DNA of 64,000 bases from Lachnospiraceae bacterium (GTDB lineage: Bacteria; Bacillota; Clostridia; Lachnospirales; Lachnospiraceae), in the NCBI GenBank assembly GCA_022792885.1, contig JAAWBX010000005.1, forward strand, positions 1 to 64,000. The letters are read 5' to 3'. The notes beneath the pieces are model-generated. The model saw only the letters and a list, made by a program, of their open reading frames with translations. It was not told the origin of the DNA and ran no database searches. Below, in pieces: positions 53,065 to 61,830 of this stretch. Position 1 is the first letter of the stretch, and every line of letters begins with the position of its first letter. Position numbers and translations under genes: made by a program.

Positions 53065-53469
53065 ATGAATGGATATCAAAAATACAAGGCACAGAGCATT
53101 TATTCCATGTCTCCTTCGGAATTGCTTTTGATGTTGTATGAGGAAGCGATTAAGCGAATGAAAAAAGCGCAGTATGCTCTGGAAGATCATGATTATGGTG
53201 TTTTTGAGGATTGTATCACACGTACGGTCAAGATTATCCGTTATCTGAATGTGATCCTTGATATGGAGCAGCCAATCAGCCAGGATTTTCGGCACATTTA
53301 TGAGCATTTGTTCTATAATCTGAGCCTGATACGGGCCGGCAGAGATCGGAGAACAGAGGAGATCGAAGAGGTCATTCATATTCTCACGGAGTTCCGGGAG
53401 GGCTTTGAGGAGGCAGGCCGGCAGGTAGGAGATATGCATGTGACATCCGAAAAGAGCGTCGTGGGATAG
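53065..53469 (+). CDS. fliS: Flagellin export chaperone FliS
   Basis: A 134-residue helical-bundle chaperone for flagellin. It starts YQKYKAQSIYSMSPSELLLM and continues with LYEEAIKRMKKAQYAL and an RTVKIIRYLNVILD-type helix, the standard FliS order. It blocks premature flagellin polymerisation and in Bacillus also connects to the FliW-CsrA circuit. TAGGAGG precedes the start. Flagellin itself is not in the window. Confidence 0.94.
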   Translation: MNGYQKYKAQSIYSMSPSELLLMLYEEAIKRMKKAQYALEDHDYGVFEDCITRTVKIIRYLNVILDMEQPISQDFRHIYEHLFYNLSLIRAGRDRRTEEIEEVIHILTEFREGFEEAGRQVGDMHVTSEKSVVG

Positions 53470-53477
53470 GTGGAGAA

Positions 53478-53894
53478 ATGGCAGTAGATTTGGAGCAGAT
53501 GATGTTGCTTCTTCAAAAGCGTTATAATTGTCTGAAAAAGATCGATGAACTGACGGATGAACTTTGTCATGCCTTTGCCAGACATGACGAGGTTTCCGCT
53601 TCTCTGCTTTTGGATATGCGGGCAGAAGAGATTGCGGAGTTGGATGCCAGTACAGGCCGGGTCTGGGACCTGGCCAGACCTGGCGGAAACGAGGCAGTCG
53701 AAGTTCGCAGATTGATGCGTGAAGATCCTTTTACCGCGTCGGAAAAAGAAAGTTGGGAAGAGAATAAAATATTTGAAGTGCGGCGTAAGACCGTGCTGCT
53801 TATTCGGCAGATACAGGATAAAGACCGCCGCATGAATTTAAGTGCGGGGGGTGAGAAATCTTATTACAGAAAGAAACAGGAAAATAACACCTGA
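53478..53894 (+). CDS. FliT-like putative flagellar chaperone
   Basis: A 138-residue, mostly helical protein directly after fliS, the position of fliT in Bacillus. It starts VDLEQMMLLLQKRYNCLKKI with further helices including the ARHDEVSASLLLDMRAEEI block, and ends in a Lys-rich tail. No catalytic motif is visible. FliT-type chaperones bind FliD; here that role is inferred from position and helical make-up rather than from a clear signature. A FlgN-type role is the alternative. Confidence 0.6.
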   Translation: MAVDLEQMMLLLQKRYNCLKKIDELTDELCHAFARHDEVSASLLLDMRAEEIAELDASTGRVWDLARPGGNEAVEVRRLMREDPFTASEKESWEENKIFEVRRKTVLLIRQIQDKDRRMNLSAGGEKSYYRKKQENNT

Positions 53895-53926
53895 AAGTGT
53901 CAGGTAAGAGAAAGGAGGAAAACAGT

Positions 53927-55252
53927 ATGTCGATTTATGGTGTATCCGGGGGCGGCTATGGTTATGGTTACTCTTCTTCGATCAATAATCTTCTGCAGCT
54001 CTCAACCCTTAAGAGCACGTCTTCTTACAGCGCCATACAGGCGGCAAGTAAGGTGTCGTCTACCAGTTCACAGACGTCGGCTTATGCGGATGTCACGAGT
54101 TTCCTGAAGGATTATCAGTCGGAATTGACCGCGTTGGAGGCGGCTGCGGCAAAATTGCAGACGAGCAATCGCGGTAATGTTTTTTCGGAATTGGGAGCGG
54201 GTTCGAGCGATGAATCCGTGGCTACTGCGAAAAAAGCCTGGCAGGTGATGCCCGGGACGGATATTGATCTTGAGGTTCACGCTACGGCGCAGGCGCAGAA
54301 GAGTGTCAGCGACGCTCACTATGCGACCGAGCTGGCGGAAGAAGATATGGAGTTTGAGATTGCCGGTCCCAAGGGAACGCAGAAAGTTTCGATCAGCAGT
54401 ACCAATGAGAACGGAACCAAAAAGACTTACAATCAAATGTATCAGGAAGCGGCCAGGACGATCAATGCGGCGGGTTCCTCGTCGGATGTTCGAGCTACCG
54501 TAGAGAAGAGCAACGGCAAGGTTTCCTTGGCCCTGACCGGAAAAAGTACGGGAGCGGCAAACGGTTTTACCGTTTCAGGGAAGACCGGTGCGGCAGCCGG
54601 GTTGGAGTCGGTTGTCAATGAAGCTCAGGATGCCATGTATTCCGTTACACAGTATGGTATGACCGAGACGTTTTATTCCGATACGAACAAAGTCAGTGTA
54701 GATTACGGCAGAATTGATGTGGAACTTAAGAAAGAGGGAACTACGAATATTTATGCCGGCGTTGACACGGATAAGATTTCAAGCGCCGTACAGGATTTGG
54801 TAGACAGTTACAATTCGGTTGTCAATATGCTGGAGAAAAATTCCGGGCGCGGCGCCGGAACGGCGGCTCATCTGTCCTCATTCCAGAGAGGCATGGGACA
54901 TGAAAAGACTTTGGCGGCTGTCGGGATCAGTAAGGATAAAGAGGGGAATCTTGTTCTTGATAAGGAAAAACTGATTGAAGCCATGGAAAAGGACTACGAA
55001 GGGACAATGGATATTCTTGGCGGACAGTTTGGATTGGCCGAGAATGCGGCGCAGAAGGCCGACCGGGCTCTTTCGGATCCTGTACAGAGAGTTGTCAGTA
55101 ATCAGTTGAAAGGCGGAGCTTCCGGAAGCGACGCTTCCGCGGGCAACGAGGCAACCAATCAATATACCTATTTTGCGAACTTTGCAGCAAGGGGAGCCTA
55201 CAATCTGGTAAACTATTATTCGGTAGGAATGCTCTTTAATATGTACGCGTAA
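53927..55252 (+). CDS. FliD-like protein (second copy)
   Basis: A 441-residue protein with a FliD-C-like end: the SAVQDLVDSYNSVVNMLEKN helix, then the pattern AAVGISKDKEGNLVLDKEKL and EKDYEGTMDILGGQFGL, closely paralleling the true FliD. The N-terminus is different: a Gly/Tyr/Ser-rich start and SSIN repeats without the GLASGID signature. It is half the length of the fliD gene at 50470. AAAGGAGG precedes the ATG at 53927. It probably is an exported flagellar part or filament-tip accessory; it could also be a secreted structural protein. Confidence 0.72.
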   Translation: MSIYGVSGGGYGYGYSSSINNLLQLSTLKSTSSYSAIQAASKVSSTSSQTSAYADVTSFLKDYQSELTALEAAAAKLQTSNRGNVFSELGAGSSDESVATAKKAWQVMPGTDIDLEVHATAQAQKSVSDAHYATELAEEDMEFEIAGPKGTQKVSISSTNENGTKKTYNQMYQEAARTINAAGSSSDVRATVEKSNGKVSLALTGKSTGAANGFTVSGKTGAAAGLESVVNEAQDAMYSVTQYGMTETFYSDTNKVSVDYGRIDVELKKEGTTNIYAGVDTDKISSAVQDLVDSYNSVVNMLEKNSGRGAGTAAHLSSFQRGMGHEKTLAAVGISKDKEGNLVLDKEKLIEAMEKDYEGTMDILGGQFGLAENAAQKADRALSDPVQRVVSNQLKGGASGSDASAGNEATNQYTYFANFAARGAYNLVNYYSVGMLFNMYA

Positions 55253-55296
55253 TCGCAGCGGTATGAAGAGATATCATTGATTATGATGATATTATG

Positions 55297-55338
55297 AGAT
55301 GAGAGGGGTCGCCGTATTTTGTGCGGCCTCTTTTCTTT
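55297..55338 (+). terminator. Terminator after FliD-like gene
   Basis: A GAGGGGTCGC / GCGGCCTC stem, with a bulge, is followed by a T-rich tail (CTTTTCTTTT). Confidence 0.65.
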
Positions 55339-55398
55339 TGATTGTACGGTGGTAAAAAATCTCTCCGGACGGAGAGGGACAGTAATGGGAGTGACATA

Positions 55399-56601
55399 AT
55401 GAATCGAGTTCTGTTTGAAGGACGTTTTCTGGTCAGTATGATAAGCACAATGATACAAAAGGATACGCTTCAGGTAAGATACGGGCGAATGGATTGGGAG
55501 CGGATGTTCCGAATCGCGGATTATCATAGGGTGGCCAATATCATTTATCTGGGGCTCTTGGGGAATGGAGGACGTGTTCCGGAGCGCTGGATGAATCGTT
55601 TTTTCGAGCGGTATCAGGAATCTTTGCTGGGCGGAGAGAATTGTGAGGCAGGAGAGAGAGAGATTCTTACTTTACTGGATATGGAGCGCATTCCCTGTGT
55701 GGTACTTTCTTCTTCGACGACCAGAGGTTTATATGAAATCCGGGAAACCGCTGATATGAGTCCTCTTCGGCTTTATCTCAGCCCGGACGGATATTCTCTG
55801 GTGAAAGGATTTTTGATTGACCTGGGCTATGAGACAATTCGTAATTACCCTGAATTTGGCGAGCGTATGTATCGAATATCCGGTCTTAGCGTAGATATTT
55901 ATCATAAGCTTCCCTTTAAGACAAAATTTTATGAGAAGGGAATGCGCGCGCTCAGTATTCGGGCGCGTATTCGAAGAGGCGGAGAATCTGTGAGAATTTT
56001 ATCAGCTGAAGATCGTCTGATATTTCGCTTGGCCTCGGTTTCTTATCAGTATACGGTCGATGAATTATTGATTCGTGATATGTTGGATTTGTTCTTATAC
56101 CATAAGGCTTGGCGACGCCAATTAAACGGGGTTTATGTGAAGAAGAAGCTCCAGGATTTTCGCGTCGACGGCCTGGCGGAAAAGCTTCTTCGACTTGCTT
56201 ATATGTGGTTTGGGGCGAAAGAGGATAAAGAATATATGCAGTCAAGCGGGCAGCCAGAAGATTTGAATTCGTTTGATGTGTTAGAGAATCGTATTTTCAG
56301 CCGTGGGGAGTTTGGAAAAGAAAGCGAGACGGATCCTCAGGCTTTGGCATTGGCCCGTATGTTGATGAAGGAAGATGAAAAAGAAGCAAAAAAAGTAAAA
56401 AAACAGGAATTCAAAAAAAAAATGACGGAGAAGAAAGAATCAGCCGGCCGCCATTTCCATTGGATATTTCCTGAATATAAATATATGTCGGATTTATATC
56501 CTAATTTATCAAAGTTTCCTTTTCTGTTACCCTTTTATTGGGTGTTGCGAGGGATCCGCATGTTGATCGGAATGATAAAAAACGGGGGCCAACAATCTTA
56601 G
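55399..56601 (+). CDS. Nucleotidyltransferase-fold protein (NTP_transf_5-like), degenerate
   Basis: A 400-residue protein with the layout of uncharacterised nucleotidyltransferases (NTP_transf_5): an opening DWERMFRIADYHRVA helix, the strand before the P-loop-like position, LIDLGYETIRN, the SVDIYHKL strand (Asp166) and RILSAEDRLIFRLASVSY. The expected LKG motif reads LSS (about residues 103-105) and the GDxD metal pair is replaced around residues 120-127. A Lys/Glu-rich helix and a hydrophobic C-terminus (about residues 370-393) follow. It is probably a pseudoenzyme, possibly membrane-associated. Its location invites a role in flagellin decoration, but that is only inference. Confidence 0.7.
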   Translation: MNRVLFEGRFLVSMISTMIQKDTLQVRYGRMDWERMFRIADYHRVANIIYLGLLGNGGRVPERWMNRFFERYQESLLGGENCEAGEREILTLLDMERIPCVVLSSSTTRGLYEIRETADMSPLRLYLSPDGYSLVKGFLIDLGYETIRNYPEFGERMYRISGLSVDIYHKLPFKTKFYEKGMRALSIRARIRRGGESVRILSAEDRLIFRLASVSYQYTVDELLIRDMLDLFLYHKAWRRQLNGVYVKKKLQDFRVDGLAEKLLRLAYMWFGAKEDKEYMQSSGQPEDLNSFDVLENRIFSRGEFGKESETDPQALALARMLMKEDEKEAKKVKKQEFKKKMTEKKESAGRHFHWIFPEYKYMSDLYPNLSKFPFLLPFYWVLRGIRMLIGMIKNGGQQS

Positions 56602-56620
56602 TCGTTGTTGGCTCCCGTTT
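56580..56620. terminator. Bidirectional terminator at convergent stop codons
   Basis: A 16-base stem (arms 56580-56595 and 56605-56620, one G-U/A-C difference) with a nine-base loop. A- and T-runs flank it for both directions. Both stop codons lie in the loop. Confidence 0.85.
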
Positions 56621-56870
56621 CTTGTTCCGGTTTGGCAGGAAGGACCATATGGGAGAGTGCGTTTTGAAGAGACAAAAGAGAATCGGCAGAAGGAGCCAGA
56701 GAAACCTGATTCATCTGCTCAGCCTCTGATAATTCTTCGCGCAGAATGGAGACATGTTTGGGAGCATCAATTGCGACCCGCACACCGTCACCCGCACACT
56801 CTACAATCGTCACACGAATGTCGTCACCGATCAAAAAGCTTTCATTCTTTTTGCGTCTCAGTATCAGCAT
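56598..56870 (-). CDS. csrA: Carbon storage regulator CsrA
   Basis: A 90-residue RNA-binding protein that blocks translation of flagellin and related mRNAs in Firmicutes. It begins MLILRRKKNESFLIGDDIRV and keeps the GVRVAIDAPKHVSILREE core containing the RNA-contact Arg. It is longer than Gram-negative CsrA, with a C-terminal tail beyond residue 60; such tails are needed for FliW binding. Its start lies within fliW. The gene is convergent with the nucleotidyltransferase-like gene. Confidence 0.95.
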   Translation of the reverse strand: MLILRRKKNESFLIGDDIRVTIVECAGDGVRVAIDAPKHVSILREELSEAEQMNQVSLAPSADSLLSLQNALSHMVLPAKPEQETGANND

Positions 56871-57348
56871 CTTGTCTCTCCTCCCTCTGCATATTACTTG
56901 CTTCGGCTACAGCCTGAAAGGAACTGAATGTATGACGGTAGTTGTAGGAAGGATCTGAAAGGATTACCTGCATGCCCTTTCGAGTGATCGGATCGATCAC
57001 CAAGGGACATTTTAGATTCACCGTGTTCTGCAGGTAATCGTCCTTATCGCGAATCGTACAAATCGTATAATAAGAGAGATCCGCGTTATCTTCCACGTGA
57101 AAGAAAGAGAGTTCAGCCGGAGTGAGGGAAGGGGAATAGTTCGGATACAGAACCAGAGGATTTATAATGGCAAACACAATCTCCGGCCGGTCCGTCGCCA
57201 ACATCAGAAGGATCGAATCATCCCCTTCCGTAAGAGACAATAATAAATAGTGCTTTAAATCAGGAAAACCGAAAACACCATCGGGAAAAAAGATCAAATC
57301 CTGTTCTTCGTATTCAATTTCTCCATAGGAATCGGTTTCAAGTATCAT
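56842..57348 (-). CDS. fliW: Flagellar assembly factor FliW
   Basis: A 168-residue antagonist of CsrA that senses free flagellin. Family blocks are the start ILETDSYGEIEYEEQDLIFF, then FPDGVFGFPDLKHYLLL, a middle FAIINPLVLYPNY segment, and the conserved TVNLKCPLVIDP region with a late QVILSDPSY strand. It overlaps csrA by 29 bases, which ties their ratio. The usual neighbours flgL and a DUF6470 gene lie upstream. Confidence 0.95.
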   Translation of the reverse strand: MILETDSYGEIEYEEQDLIFFPDGVFGFPDLKHYLLLSLTEGDDSILLMLATDRPEIVFAIINPLVLYPNYSPSLTPAELSFFHVEDNADLSYYTICTIRDKDDYLQNTVNLKCPLVIDPITRKGMQVILSDPSYNYRHTFSSFQAVAEASNMQREERQDADTETQKE

Positions 57349-57364
57349 AATCGCAGGTACACTC

Positions 57365-57952
57365 CTAAATTGATAAATTTAATGCGCCGTCTTCGAAAAG
57401 ACTGGCAGGTACATAATGAAAACCACCTGTGTATTCAAAATGGACTTCCGGTCGTTGCGTAATGATCGTCATATCCAAAGGCGGAAGAAAAGCAAGTTCT
57501 CCCTTGGCAACACGAAACTCAAAAGCGCCTCGATCCATCGTATAGGCAGAATTACTTTCTAACGTGACGGCTGCCTGATTTACCTGGGAAGGGGCAGTTT
57601 CTTCTACTGTTGAAGTGTGAGATACAACGCTTACGGTGTTCCCTGCTGAAGCGGAAGCCTTCGTGGACTGAGTCTGAGAAGTTTCCGGAACAGCAGTGTT
57701 TCCACCATTTGTCTGAGAAGAAGAAGCCGCCGTATTCTGAGACGACTTTACTGAAAAAGTCCGATTAATCTGATTAACGTATTTGAGATCCATTCCGCCA
57801 CCGGCCGAATGCTGTGACTGAAAGGCCTTTACCCGTGCAATCGCCTTTCTGCGCTCCAGCTCAACCGAATCGGAAGAGACAAGACGAGCGCTCTGAGAAA
57901 TACGAACAGATTGAAAAGGGGTAGAAGTAACTTTTAAAAGCGGTCCTGTCAT
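57365..57952 (-). CDS. DUF6470 (YviE-like) flagellar operon protein
   Basis: A 195-residue protein between flgL and fliW, the place of yviE in Bacillus. The N-terminal part has FQSVRISQSARLVSSDSVEL and a Gln/Ser/Thr-rich middle (about residues 65-120), and the C-terminal block is RVAKGELAFLPPLDMTIITQ followed by RPEVHFEYTGGFHYVP. The identity rests on position and the C-terminal half. No role is established. Confidence 0.75.
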   Translation of the reverse strand: MTGPLLKVTSTPFQSVRISQSARLVSSDSVELERRKAIARVKAFQSQHSAGGGMDLKYVNQINRTFSVKSSQNTAASSSQTNGGNTAVPETSQTQSTKASASAGNTVSVVSHTSTVEETAPSQVNQAAVTLESNSAYTMDRGAFEFRVAKGELAFLPPLDMTIITQRPEVHFEYTGGFHYVPASLFEDGALNLSI

Positions 57953-57985
57953 AAGGTGATTCCTCCTTTCTTTTATAGTTGTAAT

Positions 57986-59149
57986 CTAGCGCATGAAGTC
58001 AAAAAGGGAAGTACCCATAATGCTGGAGCTTACGCGCAGAGACGCCATATAAGACTGCTGATAAGAAAACATCTCCATAATGGCTTCGTAGGGATCGGCT
58101 CCCATTTTCTCGCGGTATTGATCTTCCAGAGAGATTTTTTGATCCGTTAATCGATCGGCCGTCGTTTCCAACAAATTGTACTTATTGCCGAGATCGCTGT
58201 ATACGGCGCCCAGTTTATTCGATGTTCTTTCAATTTTATCAAGAGCAACACCAAGTTTTTGGCTGAACTCATCTTTATTGATCGAATCGCTGCCGACTGT
58301 GCCGCTGTCCAGGTAATTTATATATTTATTCATTGTAACAATACTCTGACCGGTAAGACCGATCGCACTGTCGGCCAGCGCTTTTTCGACGTCGGCTTGT
58401 GTTACCTGACCTTTGCGGACTGCGTCGGAGGTAAAACCTGTTAAAAGGTTGATACCGCCCGTGTAAGTGTCCATAAGCGTATTGCTGTCGTGAATGGAAC
58501 CGTATCCGATATCCACGCGTCCCTGTTCGCTCATGGCTTCCATCAGTTTATCGCCGTTGCCGCTTGTCAGGGCGAACGTGTAAGAACCGTTCTGTTCCTG
58601 CAATTTAAATTCAAATTCGGTGGCGGTGGAATCTCCCGAAAACTTGTGCGTGTACTTGAAGGTCATCTCATTCGTATCGGTATCATATGTCAGAGAAAAC
58701 GGAGTGGTGGACAGGTCGTTGCCGCCATAGACATAGAAGTTTTCGTATTTTCCGTTTAAACTGTTTACCATAGACTGCTGTTTTTGAATCAGATCATCGC
58801 GCACGGTTGATACGGTAGTGGGTATTTCGTTATTTGTAGTATTAAGAATATAGGAAATCTGGGAACGAACATTGCTTTCGCCGGTATCCAGAAGCTGCTG
58901 AAGCGAACGAGCTCCTAATTCCTGCTGGTAGAGCCGTTTTTGAATATCTCCCAAAAGTTCTTTTTTGCTTAAAACATCCTGGTATTCCGTATCCATCCGC
59001 TTTCCGGAATAATAGGCCAACGGATTGTCGGCCGCCGCTTCATAAGCGGCGCCGCTGGAAACTTTATTCATGCTTTTGTTAAGCTGACTGTGCACATTGT
59101 TGACGGATGTTGTATATTTTCTGTATAAAGTCGAATTTGTAACTCTCAT
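57986..59149 (-). CDS. flgL: Flagellar hook-filament junction protein FlgL
   Basis: A 387-residue flagellin-like junction protein. It starts MRVTNSTLYRKYTTSVNNV, with the flagellin N-domain KVSSGAAYEAAADNPLAYYS, and ends with the C-domain helix KISLEDQYREKMGADPYEAI and an S-rich terminal segment. It joins the hook-associated FlgK ring to the filament. AGGAGG-type site upstream on the minus strand. The gene lies 35 bases after flgK. Confidence 0.95.
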   Translation of the reverse strand: MRVTNSTLYRKYTTSVNNVHSQLNKSMNKVSSGAAYEAAADNPLAYYSGKRMDTEYQDVLSKKELLGDIQKRLYQQELGARSLQQLLDTGESNVRSQISYILNTTNNEIPTTVSTVRDDLIQKQQSMVNSLNGKYENFYVYGGNDLSTTPFSLTYDTDTNEMTFKYTHKFSGDSTATEFEFKLQEQNGSYTFALTSGNGDKLMEAMSEQGRVDIGYGSIHDSNTLMDTYTGGINLLTGFTSDAVRKGQVTQADVEKALADSAIGLTGQSIVTMNKYINYLDSGTVGSDSINKDEFSQKLGVALDKIERTSNKLGAVYSDLGNKYNLLETTADRLTDQKISLEDQYREKMGADPYEAIMEMFSYQQSYMASLRVSSSIMGTSLFDFMR

Positions 59150-59184
59150 GATAAGAATGCCTCCCCTCTGACTGTTCGGAAGAA

Positions 59185-60876
59185 TTATCTGCCGACCAAT
59201 CCGGTGTTGTTAATCAGGGTGTTTAATGCTTCATCCATCGTAGTCATCAAACGGGACGCGGCATTGTAAGCGGAAAGATAGGTCATCATATTCGCCGCTT
59301 CCTCGTCCAGACTGATGCCGGAAACGGAATCTCTGGAATCCTGGATGCCGTTTAAAACGGTTACGTTAGTCTTAAGCATGTTCTGGTTACTGTAGGAATC
59401 CGTGGCGAGAATCGTGGATACGTTATTGATATAGTCCGCAAAAGATTTTCCCGCTAAATTCACACCGAACCCGGGTCTGGCGGCATCGCCGGAATAAGCC
59501 AGAGACATGGCCCCTAACATGGCTTTTGCCGTATCGGTGGCGTTATTGCCGTCGGCGGCAATACCTTTACCAAATTTGACGATTCCGTTCGCCCAATCCG
59601 GATTGATCCGAATGTTGGAAGCCGTGATACCGGTGGTAGTTCCGTCGTCCCGGTTTACCATCAGAGGGCTGTCGGTATCTTTATTGCCAAGTTTATTCAG
59701 TTCATTCATAACGGTAGAAAAAGCAGCGGCCAGATTATCGAGATGATTCATATAATACTGATAACTGCGGACTTCTACGTTTTCAATCTGGCCTGCATCG
59801 GTTGTCGCCGTTCCGCCGAGCATATCCAGAGCGGCCTGGATCGAACCGCCGGAAAATGCGTTCTCTTTGTCGGGGTCATTGCTGGAAGCGATGATAACCG
59901 GAGGCGTACCTGCGGCTACGGCGCTGGCAGCTCCGGTGAAGCTGACCGTTGTATTCAGATAGGGGGAGGTTGCCGTGTCTGCCCCCTGCGGACCGGTGAC
60001 TTTGATCTGGCCGTAATTCTCGTTGCCGGCGCCTTCGGAACCGTTTACAAGGGTCAGGCGGTCCTGTACCAGGGCACCGTTCGCATCTTCTTTATAGTAG
60101 ATCATATCGACACGGACGTCGTCGGGCCAGTCTTTGTCGCCGATATGTCTGTCTTCTTTATAATAGGTGATCTCGATCGGAATATAACTGGCCAGTTCGT
60201 CTAACAGAACGTTCCGTTCGTCCTGCAGCTCCAGACTTGGCTGGTTGAAAACCTGATTGTGTTTGATCTGGCGGTTTAATTTTCCGATGCGCTCCAGAAT
60301 ATCGTTTACGGTCTGTTCGGCGCCGTTCTGATTGGTACCTTCGCCGTCGAGGCGCTGATATTCCTGCTCTCTGGCTTCCAGAAGTTTCTTGGCGGAATCA
60401 TTCAGAAGGTTCGTGAGGGCTTCCATCTTGGTTCGCAGTTCGCTCTCGTAAACCGCGTCGTTTACTTTCGACGGATCCTGAAGGTTAGTCAAAACGGACT
60501 GGATATCGTCGAATGCCTTGCGGATTCCCGGCTGCTTGCTTTCGTCCAGGATATGGCTCAGTGAATCCAAAGAAGTCTGTAAAGCGTCCGTGTAACCGGA
60601 TTTTTCCATCTGAGCGCGATATTGCGCATCCAAAAAAGGATCGCGAATCTGAGATACCCGATCCATGGCAACGCCGAAGCCGACGGAAATCTCGGAACCG
60701 TTCATATAGTGGGAAATCGGGTTGCTGTAATTTAAACTGGAAGTATCCAGCGTCTGGCGGGTATATCCCGTTGTGTTCATATTGGAAAGATTCTGTCCGG
60801 TTATGTCCAGTCGCTTCTGGTTAGCCTGCAGGGCCGAAAGCGCGGTGGAAAAGCCGGCAAATGTAGCTCGTATCAT
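59185..60876 (-). CDS. flgK: Flagellar hook-associated protein FlgK
   Basis: A 563-residue hook-filament junction protein. It starts MIRATFAGFSTALSALQANQ, has the rod/hook signature LDITGQNLSNMNTTGYTRQ, a coiled region at about residues 130-220, and the C-terminal segment ISLDEEAANMMTYLSAYNAA followed by LNTLINNTGLVGR. It binds its chaperone FlgN, encoded just upstream. Transcription should start at the flgM promoter. Confidence 0.96.
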   Translation of the reverse strand: MIRATFAGFSTALSALQANQKRLDITGQNLSNMNTTGYTRQTLDTSSLNYSNPISHYMNGSEISVGFGVAMDRVSQIRDPFLDAQYRAQMEKSGYTDALQTSLDSLSHILDESKQPGIRKAFDDIQSVLTNLQDPSKVNDAVYESELRTKMEALTNLLNDSAKKLLEAREQEYQRLDGEGTNQNGAEQTVNDILERIGKLNRQIKHNQVFNQPSLELQDERNVLLDELASYIPIEITYYKEDRHIGDKDWPDDVRVDMIYYKEDANGALVQDRLTLVNGSEGAGNENYGQIKVTGPQGADTATSPYLNTTVSFTGAASAVAAGTPPVIIASSNDPDKENAFSGGSIQAALDMLGGTATTDAGQIENVEVRSYQYYMNHLDNLAAAFSTVMNELNKLGNKDTDSPLMVNRDDGTTTGITASNIRINPDWANGIVKFGKGIAADGNNATDTAKAMLGAMSLAYSGDAARPGFGVNLAGKSFADYINNVSTILATDSYSNQNMLKTNVTVLNGIQDSRDSVSGISLDEEAANMMTYLSAYNAASRLMTTMDEALNTLINNTGLVGR

Positions 60877-60921
60877 AATAATTAACCTCCGGGTTATATA
60901 ACGGTATGCATCCAGGGAATG

Positions 60922-61392
60922 CTATACATAACGGTCGTGAAAATGCGAAGAAACATCCGCTCCCAGGCCGGAAGCAGACGAGCCGGTCCCGAGAATATGT
61001 TCAAATTCTCTCAGACGGGCGGAAATGATTCGGCCTGCCGAATCTTTTGCGTCTGTCAGGTTTTTCAGTTGCTGTTCCAGTTCGGAAAATACCGGGGAAA
61101 GAACGGAAAAAGTCTCGGGATCACTTTTTTGCAGAATCTGTCTGAAAGTAAGGTCTTTCCAGCCAAGCTCCTCCGCCTGACGGTTCCGCTGCTGTTCCAA
61201 GCCTCTTAATTTTAAGAGCAGGGCCTGTTCTTCCTTTAAAAACGAATCCATTTTTTCGTGTTCTTTGGCGGAAGCGGCGTTTGCTTTGGCGGTTTCTGCT
61301 TCGGTGAGTCTGACGGCTGTTTCGGACAGTTGTTTCAGTGTATGGACGAAAGACGAAAGAAGCGCCGTTTGTCCTTCCTTATTAAAATTCAT
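60922..61392 (-). CDS. flgN: Flagellar export chaperone FlgN
   Basis: A 156-residue helical chaperone for FlgK and FlgL. The pattern is FVHTLKQLSETAVRL, then EHEKMDSFLKEEQALLLKLRGLEQQR and a later KNLTDAKDSAGRIISARLREFE helix, typical of the FlgN family. The flgM-flgN-flgK-flgL order is the standard one in Firmicutes. The start at 61392 has AGGAGA upstream. Confidence 0.88.
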   Translation of the reverse strand: MNFNKEGQTALLSSFVHTLKQLSETAVRLTEAETAKANAASAKEHEKMDSFLKEEQALLLKLRGLEQQRNRQAEELGWKDLTFRQILQKSDPETFSVLSPVFSELEQQLKNLTDAKDSAGRIISARLREFEHILGTGSSASGLGADVSSHFHDRYV

Positions 61393-61419
61393 CTTGCTGT
61401 CTCCTGTGTTTGCCGGGGC

Positions 61420-61734
61420 TTAAGAACAGTAAAGTATCCGTCTGGCGATTAAATCCGCGTCCGGTACATACGTGCCGGATGCCACCTGGTTGCGCAGATC
61501 GTCGATCCGGGCTTTGCTTGCAGGAGCCGAGACGTCCTTGACGGCCTCGCGTGTCAGTATTTTGGCAAATTGCTTGGTATCTGACGGGTACTGTGCCGGG
61601 TGCAAAGTCAGTTTATCATAACTGCCGGTGCTTTCTGCTGTCTGCCGTTTTGTCTGTTCCGGCGTATAGAGAGCAGTACGACAGCAGGAATAGTCCCTCC
61701 CTACCGCGCTGGTTCCATATAATTTTACGTCCAT
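61420..61734 (-). CDS. flgM: Anti-sigma-28 factor FlgM
   Basis: A 104-residue inhibitor of the sigma-28 factor encoded at 44199. The N-terminal half is disordered; the C-terminal region holds the family core KARIDDLRNQVASGTYVPDA and IARRILYCS, which wraps around the sigma factor. It is exported through the completed hook to release sigma-28. It is the first gene of the minus-strand late operon; a GGAGGGC-type site precedes its start. Confidence 0.93.
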   Translation of the reverse strand: MDVKLYGTSAVGRDYSCCRTALYTPEQTKRQTAESTGSYDKLTLHPAQYPSDTKQFAKILTREAVKDVSAPASKARIDDLRNQVASGTYVPDADLIARRILYCS

Positions 61735-61779
61735 AATGCCCTCCTTTCGTGCGGTTTATGTACGTTTTACTTATATTAT

Positions 61780-61806
61780 CTATCGGCATTTTTCGGTGTA
61801 ACATAA
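61780..61806 (-). promoter_or_regulatory. Sigma-28-type promoter of flgM operon
   Basis: On the minus strand TTAT (61806-61803), a 15-base spacer, and GCCGATAG (61787-61780), 46 bases before the flgM start. It matches the fliD promoter in both boxes and spacing. Confidence 0.65.
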
Positions 61807-61830
61807 GGAGGGGCAAAAAAGTTTTTGGCT

